Assembly: GCA_026997055.1 (NCBI GenBank)
Contig: JALWJU010000151.1
Span: forward strand, 1-7,060
DNA length: 7,060 nucleotides
From: Paracoccaceae bacterium
GTDB lineage: Bacteria > Pseudomonadota > Alphaproteobacteria > Rhodobacterales > Rhodobacteraceae
Direction of reading: 5' to 3'
Within the stretch, counting starts at the first letter, position 1. Each line of letters begins with the position of its first letter. Under the pieces are notes generated by a model. It did not search any database. It saw only the letters and a list, made by a program, of their open reading frames with translations, and had not been told where the DNA came from. Position numbers and translations under genes: made by a program. This document shows, piece by piece, positions 1-5,627 of the stretch.

Positions 1-1599
1 GGAGACGCTGGCGGCGGGGTCGGGCATGTCTTCGGGGCGGTAGATCATGAAGCGGGGCCGGGTGCCGTCGGGGCGCTGGTAGCGGGGGTCGCGCATGTAG
101 GGCAGGCTGCTTTCGACAAGCGCGCGCTCGAATCCCTCGCCATAGGTCTGCTCCAGCAGGACCACGCCGGAGAGGCCGTCCCAGTTGCGCCGCCAGCTTT
201 CGTTGGCCCAGCACAGGTAGAAGGGGAAGTCGATCTCCGGCCGCTCCAGAAGGCGGTCGAGCGGGGCTTCCAGCACGCGCCTGCCGTCGAACCAGTAGTG
301 ATAGACGCAGAACGCATCAATGCCAGCGCCGCGTGCCAGCGCCGCCTGCTCGCCCATGACTTCGGTCAGGCGCAGGTCGTAAAAGCCCAGATCGGCGGGC
401 AGGAGCGGCTGGGCATGGCCTTCGTATAGCGGCCGCGCCGAGGCCGCCGAGCGCCATTCGGTAAAGCCCTTGCCCCACCAGGCATCGTTTTCCGGGATCG
501 GGTGAAACTGGGGCAGGTAGAAGGCGCTCACATAGGCGGGCCGGGGCAGGGCCGGGGGCGGGGGTGCTTCGGCCAGTTCGGTGCTTTGCAGGACCCTCTG
601 CCCGGAGGCCGTGGCCAGAAATCCCATGCAGCGCTCCAGCGCGTGGGCGGTGGTACCATCGACCTGCCCGCTCTCCGCCTCGAAATCCTCCTCCCGCAGC
701 CGCATGGCGCGCAGCAGGCCGAGCATCAGCGGCTTGACCCAGTACATGGAGCCGGCGGGAAAGGCGAGCGAGTCATGGTCGATGTCGATTTCGATGCGTC
801 GCAGCAGGCGGCGGGTGCGCTCGAAATTGGAGCCCCACCACTTCCTGCCGGCATAATGCTGGCCGTCGGCGACCCAGAAGGCCGCGTCCGGCATCGCTTC
901 GAAGCGGTCGAGAAGCTCCCGCAGGCCGCGGTCGGGCAGAATGCCGGAAATCAGGTGGTCGCGCCAATGATCGCCGTCCTCTCGGTGCGGGGATTTCTTG
1001 GTGTGGATCTTGCAGACGGCCCGGTAGCCGTCCAGCAGCCCGGCATTGAGCAGCGTCACGAAGGGCAGCATGTCGCGGCCCCTGTTCTGCAGCGGTGTGA
1101 CGGTAGCGCCGGGGAAACGGGCGCGGATGGTCTCTGCCAGAGCCTCGGTCTCCTCGCCGCGATAGGTGAGGGTGACATACAGATCATGCTCGATCTCCAG
1201 CCCGGCCAGGCGGCGCTCGAATTCGGGCCAGAGGTCAGGATAGTAGATATGCACGACCACCGCATATGGGGCGTGCTGACGGTCGGGATCGGCGTGCAGC
1301 CGGGGGCTGGCGGCCGCCGGCATGTCCACGATCTCGGGAAGCTCCTTGCATGGCCGGCCCTCGTCTCTTCCGCTGGTGACAAAGTGATAGAGCGGGGAGA
1401 TGCCCGCTTCGGCGATGTCGGGGTTGTATTTCAGGTAGGCTTCAGGGGAGAAGTCCGGATTGGGCCGGTATCCGCGCGCCTCTCCGAACAGGAGATAGTG
1501 GCGCAGCGGCATCTTCCGGTAGATCGGGTGAATCGCCGGATAGGCTCCGAGGTAATAGACAGGATCGAAGAGACCGGACCTGCGGATTTCCCGCAGCAT
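1..1599 (-). CDS. RgpF/WbsX-type multidomain glycan biosynthesis protein (3' end outside window)
   Basis: This gene probably assembles or modifies a surface polysaccharide in the cytoplasm. It reads leftward and runs off the window after about 533 codons. From the start, residues 11-48 and 50-87 are two related units (FDPVYYLGAYP..HYLLFGEARG and FSPEAYLKYNPDI..YHFVTSGRDEG). Residues ~112-350 look like rhamnan-synthesis protein F: VVVHIYYPDLW near 114, KIHTKKSPH near 197 and FPAGSMYWVKP near 280. From ~356 a WbsX-like glycosyltransferase region begins: FYLPQFHPIPEND, WWGKGFTEW (374-382), HYWFDGRR (434) and WANESWRRNW (464-473). ATG 1599 was chosen because CAGGAG lies six bases upstream; ATGs at 1602 and 1605 and GTGs at 1671 and 1677 are in-frame alternatives. 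Codons between 1677 and 1605 include several rare here (AGG, AGA, GTA), which argues against the longer form. It lies 286 bp downstream of the exporter permease on the same strand, so a shared capsule role is likely. The acceptor and sugar are unknown. Confidence 0.85.
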   Translation of the reverse strand, partial: MLREIRRSGLFDPVYYLGAYPAIHPIYRKMPLRHYLLFGEARGYRPNPDFSPEAYLKYNPDIAEAGISPLYHFVTSGRDEGRPCKELPEIVDMPAAASPRLHADPDRQHAPYAVVVHIYYPDLWPEFERRLAGLEIEHDLYVTLTYRGEETEALAETIRARFPGATVTPLQNRGRDMLPFVTLLNAGLLDGYRAVCKIHTKKSPHREDGDHWRDHLISGILPDRGLRELLDRFEAMPDAAFWVADGQHYAGRKWWGSNFERTRRLLRRIEIDIDHDSLAFPAGSMYWVKPLMLGLLRAMRLREEDFEAESGQVDGTTAHALERCMGFLATASGQRVLQSTELAEAPPPPALPRPAYVSAFYLPQFHPIPENDAWWGKGFTEWRSAASARPLYEGHAQPLLPADLGFYDLRLTEVMGEQAALARGAGIDAFCVYHYWFDGRRVLEAPLDRLLERPEIDFPFYLCWANESWRRNWDGLSGVVLLEQTYGEGFERALVESSLPYMRDPRYQRPDGTRPRFMIYRPEDMPDPAASVS

Positions 1600-1885
1600 C
1601 ATCATCTCCTGCGGCCTGGGAAACAGTACTCTCAGCAACCTGAGAAGGCGAGTGCTTCCAGTATGATTCACATTCACGCTTTCTTTGCCCAGTTCACTTA
1701 TCGGGGTGCCGCATCCTGAAAATGCTTTGATCTGGACCTGAGGCAGGTTTGTGCCTAGGCGCGGCAAGATTCTTCAATGTTTCGTGCGCATCGCAGAATG
1801 CTGATTCGGATTTCGCGAAACGCTTTGACCAAGAGGTAGGACATATTGCACCCCGGGTGCAACTGTAGCGGAGGGAGGTCGGCAT
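1600..1885. other. Intergenic gap / leader between the KpsM-like permease and the glycosyltransferase
   Basis: This 286-bp stretch separates two genes read in the same direction (minus). The minus frame that continues the downstream gene is open only from 1773, just after a TGA at 1774-1776, and shows no coding character there. I find no RNA gene and no convincing -35/-10 pair. It does hold several symmetric elements: the 17-bp palindrome at 1846-1862, a 10-bp palindrome TTTCGCGAAA at 1811-1820, and two overlapping short inverted repeats at 1736-1748 (ACCTG/CAGGT) and 1741-1756 (AGGCA/TGCCT). The last two cannot form together. The gap is long enough for a promoter or leader serving the glycosyltransferase gene, but the sequence does not settle this. 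Confidence 0.6.
1846..1862. repeat. Perfect 17-bp palindrome (TTGCACCCCGGGTGCAA)
   Basis: Eight-base arms pair perfectly around one central base. It lies 24 bp past the stop of the KpsM-like gene. No T-run follows on either strand (minus strand continues TATGTCC, plus strand CTGTAGC), so it is a poor intrinsic terminator. It could be an operator for a dimeric regulator or an RNA-stabilising hairpin at the 3' end of the permease transcript. The function is not known. Confidence 0.55.
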
Positions 1886-2710
1886 TCAGGTGCCCTCGTC
1901 CAGCAGGTAGCTGTGATATCGCCTGAGCAGGACAAGCCCGAGGGCAGCCAGGGAAAAGGCGATGAGATATACGTAGAGTTCCGAAACATACGGGCCCTCA
2001 TAGGTGGAGAAGATACCGGTCCGGATCCGCATGATGACGTGGGTCAGGGGATTGAGAAGCAGGTAATCGCGCATTTCTTCGGGCAGATCGTCAACCAGAA
2101 ACAGCACCCCCGAAACGATAAACAGCGGCCGGTTGATGACCGCCCAGACAAATTGCCAGATGGGGAACATTCCCATCAGCAGCGTATTTATCAGCCCCAC
2201 GCCGATACCCATTGCGATCGCCATCAGGAAGCCCCGGGCAAGCCTCGGATAGTCGATCATCAGCCTGAGATCGTCCAGAAAGACGATTCCGCTGATGATG
2301 ATCCCGAAAACGATCAGATGCGTGAGAATCGCCAGGATGATCCGGCTGATGATTGCATCCATGTAGGTGACGTTCGGATAAGTCAGGAAGGGGCGCGAAT
2401 ACTTGAGCGAGGTGCCCACCTTGACCACGATATCCTGGTACATGGCCAGCGGCAGGAAGCCGGTGGCGAAAAACAGCCCGAAGCTCTCGCCCAGCGGGGG
2501 GGAGGAGACCAGGAAGCTGAAGACGAAGGAAAAGATGCTGATCCCGGCCACGGGCTCCAGAATCGCCCAGATATAGCCCCCCGGGGATCGTCCGTAGGTC
2601 GATGCCATCTCCCGGAGCAACAGGGCCAGGATGACCCTGCCCGAGGCGAAAGGGATCTTGTGCGCGGAGCGGGGCATTCCTGCGGGTTCCTGTCGTTCGG
2701 CGTATTGCAT
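1886..2710 (-). CDS. kpsM: Capsule-type polysaccharide ABC exporter permease (KpsM family, ABC-2)
   Basis: This is the inner-membrane channel subunit of an ABC-2 polysaccharide exporter. It would work as a dimer with the KpsT-type ATPase to move a lipid-linked glycan across the inner membrane. The 274 residues match the usual KpsM size (~260 aa). About six hydrophobic segments are visible after a short basic N-terminus. Family-like features are the amphipathic VILALLLREMASTYGRSPGG with the following YIWAILEPV, then MYQDIVVKVGTSL, and near the C-terminus LLNPLTHVIMRIRTGIF. ATG 2710 lacks a clear Shine-Dalgarno sequence; the Met at codon 12 (2677) is an alternative with AGGAA nine bases upstream. 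The gene is divergent from kpsE and kpsT, its expected partners, with only 58 bp between the assigned starts. That is an unusual split, since these genes are normally co-directional. The family assignment is strong; the exported polymer is unknown. Confidence 0.9.
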   Translation of the reverse strand: MQYAERQEPAGMPRSAHKIPFASGRVILALLLREMASTYGRSPGGYIWAILEPVAGISIFSFVFSFLVSSPPLGESFGLFFATGFLPLAMYQDIVVKVGTSLKYSRPFLTYPNVTYMDAIISRIILAILTHLIVFGIIISGIVFLDDLRLMIDYPRLARGFLMAIAMGIGVGLINTLLMGMFPIWQFVWAVINRPLFIVSGVLFLVDDLPEEMRDYLLLNPLTHVIMRIRTGIFSTYEGPYVSELYVYLIAFSLAALGLVLLRRYHSYLLDEGT

Positions 2711-2762
2711 GGCCCAGCCGGGGAAGCCGGTATGGGCCCGGCGTCAGTCTAGGAGATAAGCC

Positions 2763-2792
2763 CTTGTATTGCGAGCCGTAAAATCCCACAAT
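2763..2792. promoter_or_regulatory. Possible overlapping divergent promoters for kpsM and kpsE
   Basis: On the minus strand, TTGTGG (2791-2786) and TACAAG (2768-2763) are separated by exactly 17 bp and point toward kpsM. On the plus strand, TTGTAT (2764-2769) and CACAAT (2787-2792) are also 17 bp apart and point toward kpsE. The two pairs lie almost on top of each other because of the TTGT...ACAA symmetry. Each hexamer matches the sigma-70 consensus at only 3-4 of 6 bases, so the call is weak. If the plus-strand promoter is real, transcription would start near 2799, downstream of the TTG start at 2769, and translation would have to begin later. Confidence 0.25.
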
Positions 2793-4022
2793 TGCACAAG
2801 GATAGCCAGACGCAGAAGACACCGGAGAAAACCCATCGCTACCGCCCCCGCACCCGCCCGGAATGCACCGAAGAAAGCCCCCGGGCCTGCTGCGCCCCAG
2901 CCGGCGCGCAAGGCTTCGTTGCGGCCGCGTCACCGCAGGATCCTGATCAGCTTCGTGGTCTTCGTGGTGCTGCCGCTGGCGGTGACGATATATTACCTCT
3001 TTTACATCGCCAGCGATCAATACGCCTCGCGGATCGGATTTTCGGTCCGCTCCGAGGATCTGACCTCGCCGGCGAGCCTCCTGGGCAGTCTGAGCAGCAT
3101 ATCGGGCTCGAGTTCCTCGGATACCGACATTCTCTATGAATTCATCCAGGGCCAGACCATGGTCGAGCGGATGAACGAGCGCCTTGACCTGGTGGAGATT
3201 TTTTCGCGACCGGAATACGATCCGGTTTTCGCCTATGATCCGTCCGGTACGATCGAGGATCTGGCCGATTACTGGCGCCGCATGGTCAAGGTCGGCCATG
3301 CCTCCAGTTCCGGCCTGCTGGAGGTGGAGGTCCGTGCCTTCCGGCCGGAAGACGCGCGGGATATTGCCGTCGGGATCATCGAGGAATCCACCAGGATGAT
3401 CAACGAATTGTCCGATATCGCGCGGGCTGATGCCACGCGTTCGGCGATCGAGGATGTGAATCTCGCCCTGGAGCGGCTCAAGGTGGCGCGCGAAAATCTG
3501 ACCCGGTTTCGTTCGAAAACCCGGATCATCGACCCCATCGCCGACCTGCAGAGCCAGATGGGCCTGCTGGGCTCGCTCGAGGCACAGCTGGCCGAGGCCC
3601 AGATCAGCCTGAACCTTCTGCGCAGGAATTCCAGTGAAAGCGATCCTCGAATTGAGCAGGCACAGCGCCGGATAAAGGTCATTCGCGAACTGATCGAGCA
3701 GGAGCGGGCCAAGTTTTCGAGCGGTTCCGGTGCGGGGGGTGATGGTGAGGATTATTCTACCCTGGTTGCCGAATACGAGCGCCTCAGCGTCGAAGTGGAA
3801 TATGCCCAGGAAGCCTACCTTGCCGCACAGGCGGCGCTGGACGCGGCCCGGGCCGAGGCCCAGCGTCAGAGCCGCTATCTGGCGATCTTCACCGCTCCGA
3901 GCCTGCCTCAGAGTGCTCGCTATCCCCAGCGCGTCCTGCTATCGGTGGTTGCGGGGATATTCCTGCTGCTGGGATGGAGCATCTCGGTTCTGATCTATTA
4001 TTCGATCCGGGACCGGCGCTGA
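2769..4022 (+). CDS. kpsE: Polysaccharide co-polymerase / capsule export inner-membrane protein (KpsE/BexC/CtrB family)
   Basis: KpsE-type proteins are anchored in the inner membrane by two helices. Their long coiled-coil periplasmic part links the ABC exporter to the outer-membrane channel. Numbered from TTG 2769, residues ~58-80 form TM1 (FVVFVVLPLAVTIYYLFYI), followed by DQYASRIGFSVRSED of the Wzz-like region. Residues ~185-380 are rich in Glu, Arg, Leu and Ala in coiled-coil-like pattern. A proline motif (APSLPQSARYPQR) precedes TM2 (~389-413), and a short basic tail ends the protein. The 417-residue length is typical for the family. The start is uncertain: TTG 2769 is the only standard codon giving the full N-terminus, with AGGAG 13 bases upstream. 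Codons 1-22 are rich in AGA/AGG/ATA and look non-coding, whereas coding character begins at ATC 2835 (codon 23). TTG 2919, just before TM1, is another option. kpsT follows after 15 nt, so the two are almost certainly co-transcribed. Confidence 0.88.
   Translation: MRAVKSHNCTRIARRRRHRRKPIATAPAPARNAPKKAPGPAAPQPARKASLRPRHRRILISFVVFVVLPLAVTIYYLFYIASDQYASRIGFSVRSEDLTSPASLLGSLSSISGSSSSDTDILYEFIQGQTMVERMNERLDLVEIFSRPEYDPVFAYDPSGTIEDLADYWRRMVKVGHASSSGLLEVEVRAFRPEDARDIAVGIIEESTRMINELSDIARADATRSAIEDVNLALERLKVARENLTRFRSKTRIIDPIADLQSQMGLLGSLEAQLAEAQISLNLLRRNSSESDPRIEQAQRRIKVIRELIEQERAKFSSGSGAGGDGEDYSTLVAEYERLSVEVEYAQEAYLAAQAALDAARAEAQRQSRYLAIFTAPSLPQSARYPQRVLLSVVAGIFLLLGWSISVLIYYSIRDRR
2824..2837 (+). 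promoter_or_regulatory. Shine-Dalgarno-like GGAG plus possible non-canonical ATC start of kpsE
   Basis: GGAG at 2824-2827 is followed seven bases later by ATC (2835-2837), in frame with kpsE. The downstream reading gives (I/M)ATAPAPARNAPKK, which looks like a normal protein N-terminus. Upstream codons in the same frame have roughly half G/C at third positions (10 of 22), against about 19 of 27 just after. No ATG, GTG or TTG lies here in frame. Either translation begins at ATC, or an ATG has been changed by mutation or sequencing error, or the upstream TTG is used after all. Confidence 0.35.
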
Positions 4023-4037
4023 GGAGGCGCGTGGCAC

Positions 4038-4715
4038 ATGATCGAGCTGCGCGATCTCTCCAAGTCCTACCGCACCCGGTTTGGCCGCAAGGTCGTGGCC
4101 CGCAATATCAACTTCACCTTTCCCACCGGCGAAAGCGTTGCCCTGATCGGTGGTAACGGGGCCGGGAAATCGACCATGCTGAAGATGATTGCGGGTACCC
4201 TTAGGCCGGATCACGGCGAGGTGATTTCCGATGGCACCATTTCCTGGCCGGTCGGTTTTGCCGGCAGTTTTCACGGGGATCTGACCGGTGCGCAGAATGT
4301 CAAGTTCTGCGCCCGCATCTATGGGGTGGATACGGAGGAGATGCTGGACTTCACCAAGAGTTTTTCGGAACTGGGCGCCCATTTCCACCTGCCGGTACGC
4401 ACCTATTCTTCCGGGATGAAGTCACGCCTGGCTTTTGCCATGTCCATGGCGATTCCGTTCGATACCTATCTGGTGGACGAGGTAACGGCGGTGGGTGACG
4501 CCTCGTTTCGCAAAAAGAGCGAGGAAATTCTCATGGAGCGGTTGCAGTATTCCGGCGCTATCGTGGTTTCTCATTCGATGGAGCAGCTTGCGCGGCTCTG
4601 CACCTCCGGCGTGGTTCTGTCCAATGGCTGGCTGTTCCACTATCCTCAGGTAGAAAAGGCTATCGAACATCACCGCTACAACATGCAGGGAAAGCGCCCG
4701 CCCTGGCTGGCCTGA
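4038..4715 (+). CDS. kpsT: Capsule-type polysaccharide ABC exporter ATPase (KpsT family)
   Basis: This is the cytoplasmic ATP-hydrolysing subunit that would pair with the KpsM-type permease. All nucleotide-binding motifs are present: Walker A GGNGAGKST (38-46), signature YSSGMKSRL (123-131), Walker B FDTYLVDE (141-148) with catalytic Glu148, D-loop VGD (152-154) and switch His179 in VVSHS. At 225 residues it is the short KpsT/CtrD form, without the C-terminal glycan-binding domain found in Wzt-type O-antigen ATPases. That fits a capsule-like exporter. The segment WPVGFAGSFHGDLTG (70-84) matches the family's Q-loop area but has His79 where I would expect Gln. ATG 4038 has GGAGG at 4023-4027 (10-base spacing), so translation is probably coupled to kpsE, whose stop is at 4020-4022. 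No other ATPase is visible nearby, so it presumably serves the divergently encoded permease. Confidence 0.93.
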   Translation: MIELRDLSKSYRTRFGRKVVARNINFTFPTGESVALIGGNGAGKSTMLKMIAGTLRPDHGEVISDGTISWPVGFAGSFHGDLTGAQNVKFCARIYGVDTEEMLDFTKSFSELGAHFHLPVRTYSSGMKSRLAFAMSMAIPFDTYLVDEVTAVGDASFRKKSEEILMERLQYSGAIVVSHSMEQLARLCTSGVVLSNGWLFHYPQVEKAIEHHRYNMQGKRPPWLA

Positions 4716-4741
4716 GGGGTCCGGGGTCCGTCAGCCCAGCC
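4705..4741. terminator. Possible bidirectional hairpin terminator between convergent genes
   Basis: GGCTGG (4705-4710) pairs with CCAGCC (4736-4741) and CTGA (4712-4715) with TCAG (4731-4734), leaving one C/C mismatch and a 15-base loop. The dyad contains both stop codons, those of kpsT and of the convergent transporter gene, so it serves both directions equally. The loop repeats GGGGTCC twice. There is no T-run on either side, so intrinsic termination is not assured. Confidence 0.35.
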
Positions 4742-5549
4742 GGTGCAGTTCCCGCAGGGCATCGCGTACGATCACCCGGCTCGATTGCAGAAACAGCCCC
4801 GCCATGACGATCGCCACGGCGAGGTCGGGCCAGTTGCTGGAGGTCCAGCCCACCAACAGCGCCGCCAGCACCACCGCCGCATTGCCGAGCGCATCGTTGC
4901 GCGAAAACAGCCAGACCGCGCGCATATTGGCATCGCCCGCCCGGTGCGGGATCAGCACCAGCGCCGCGGCGACGTTGACGAGCAGGGCGATCATGGCGAC
5001 GGCGCCCATCGCTCCGGCCTCCACCGCGCGTTCGGCGCCCAGCTTCAGGAGGGTGTCGGCCAGCACACCCAGCCCCATCGCACCCAGAAAGATTCCCTGT
5101 ACCAGCGCCGAGCGCGCCCGCCAGACGAGACTCCAGCCGATTGCCAGCAGGCCGAGAAAGGTGATCAGCCCGTCGCCGATGAAGTCCAGCGCATCGGCCT
5201 TCAGCCCCTGCGAGCCGGTGAGGAAGCCGGCGATCATCTCGATCACGCCGAAGCCGGTATTGAGCGCAATGACGATCCAGAGCGCCCGGCGGTATCCTGC
5301 GCCCAGATGCGCCGGCGGGCCGGCCACCCGGTCGCCGGTGATCTCGTCGAGCCCGTAACCCAGCGCTGTGATCGCCGCTTCCAGATCGCTCTTGCGCTTG
5401 TCTCCCTCCGGCAGCGAGACCCTGAGAGTTTGCGAGGCGGTCGAAATTTCGATTTCCTCCACGCCCGCTTTATTCACCGCCTTTTCGATCTTGGCCGCGC
5501 AGGAGGGGCAGTCCATGCCCGTGATGCGGTATTCGAGTGGCCTGGTCAT
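4731..5549 (-). CDS. Cation transporter with N-terminal HMA domain (CDF-like), no C-terminal domain
   Basis: A 272-residue membrane protein, probably an inner-membrane metal-ion carrier. Residues ~5-70 form a heavy-metal-associated domain with GMDCPSC (Cys14, Cys17). About six transmembrane segments then span ~88-262. The second holds ADALDFIGDG, where Asp122 and Asp126 take the place of the HxxxD pair common in CDF transporters. The fifth holds WLFSRNDALGN, with Asp219 conserved, Phe215 at the usual His position, and Asn218 and Asn223 nearby. The protein ends about ten residues after the last helix, so the ~90-residue cytoplasmic domain of typical CDF proteins is missing; the HMA domain may take over metal sensing or delivery. 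The metal cannot be told from the sequence. ATG 5549 has a weak GGAAAG about seven bases upstream. It follows the AlkB-like gene by 71 bp on the same strand and may share its transcript. Confidence 0.85.
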   Translation of the reverse strand: MTRPLEYRITGMDCPSCAAKIEKAVNKAGVEEIEISTASQTLRVSLPEGDKRKSDLEAAITALGYGLDEITGDRVAGPPAHLGAGYRRALWIVIALNTGFGVIEMIAGFLTGSQGLKADALDFIGDGLITFLGLLAIGWSLVWRARSALVQGIFLGAMGLGVLADTLLKLGAERAVEAGAMGAVAMIALLVNVAAALVLIPHRAGDANMRAVWLFSRNDALGNAAVVLAALLVGWTSSNWPDLAVAIVMAGLFLQSSRVIVRDALRELHRLG

Positions 5550-5600
5550 GCTCGCACTTTCCGTTCCCGGGTCCGAAAGGCTACAATATTCGCTCTTTCA

Positions 5601-5627
5601 CCGCTGCAAAAGTGCAAATTTCAGCGG
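5601..5627. repeat. Inverted repeat at the 3' end of the AlkB-like gene
   Basis: CCGCTG (5601-5606) pairs with CAGCGG (5622-5627) and AAA (5608-5610) with TTT (5619-5621), with one bulged base and an 8-base loop. On the minus strand the stem begins within the last codons and stop of the AlkB-like gene. The following sequence, TGAAAGAG, has no T-run. It could attenuate or protect the upstream transcript before the transporter gene; termination is doubtful. Confidence 0.3.

Noticed and set aside
1600..1677. Longer N-terminus of the RgpF/WbsX gene from GTG 1677
   Set aside because: There is no good ribosome site upstream and codon use is atypical (AGG, AGA, GTA), while ATG 1599 has a well-placed CAGGAG. 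It is kept only as an alternative.
502..1719. 405-codon open frame on the plus strand
   Set aside because: It lies antisense to the RgpF/WbsX gene, whose translation shows clear family motifs. The plus translation is Gly/Gln/Val-rich with no recognisable domain, as expected of a shadow frame in GC-rich DNA.
1913..2752. 279-codon open frame on the plus strand
   Set aside because: It is antisense to kpsM and rich in Asp/Gln/His/Gly. This is the mirror of a membrane protein, not a gene.
2792..3139. Alternative frame near the kpsE start (TTG 2792), considered as a frameshifted true N-terminus
   Set aside because: After about 15 residues it becomes Cys/Pro/Arg-rich shadow sequence, while the kpsE frame stays coding-like from about 2835. 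No frameshift is needed.
2091..3299. 402-codon open frame on the minus strand crossing kpsM and kpsE
   Set aside because: It runs out of frame through kpsM and antisense to kpsE, and spans the divergent promoter region. Its sequence is Arg/Gly/His-rich low-quality protein.
5560..5610. MerR-type metal-responsive promoter upstream of the transporter gene
   Set aside because: TTGCAG and TATTGT on the minus strand are 15 bp apart rather than the 19-20 bp expected, and no clear dyad lies between them.
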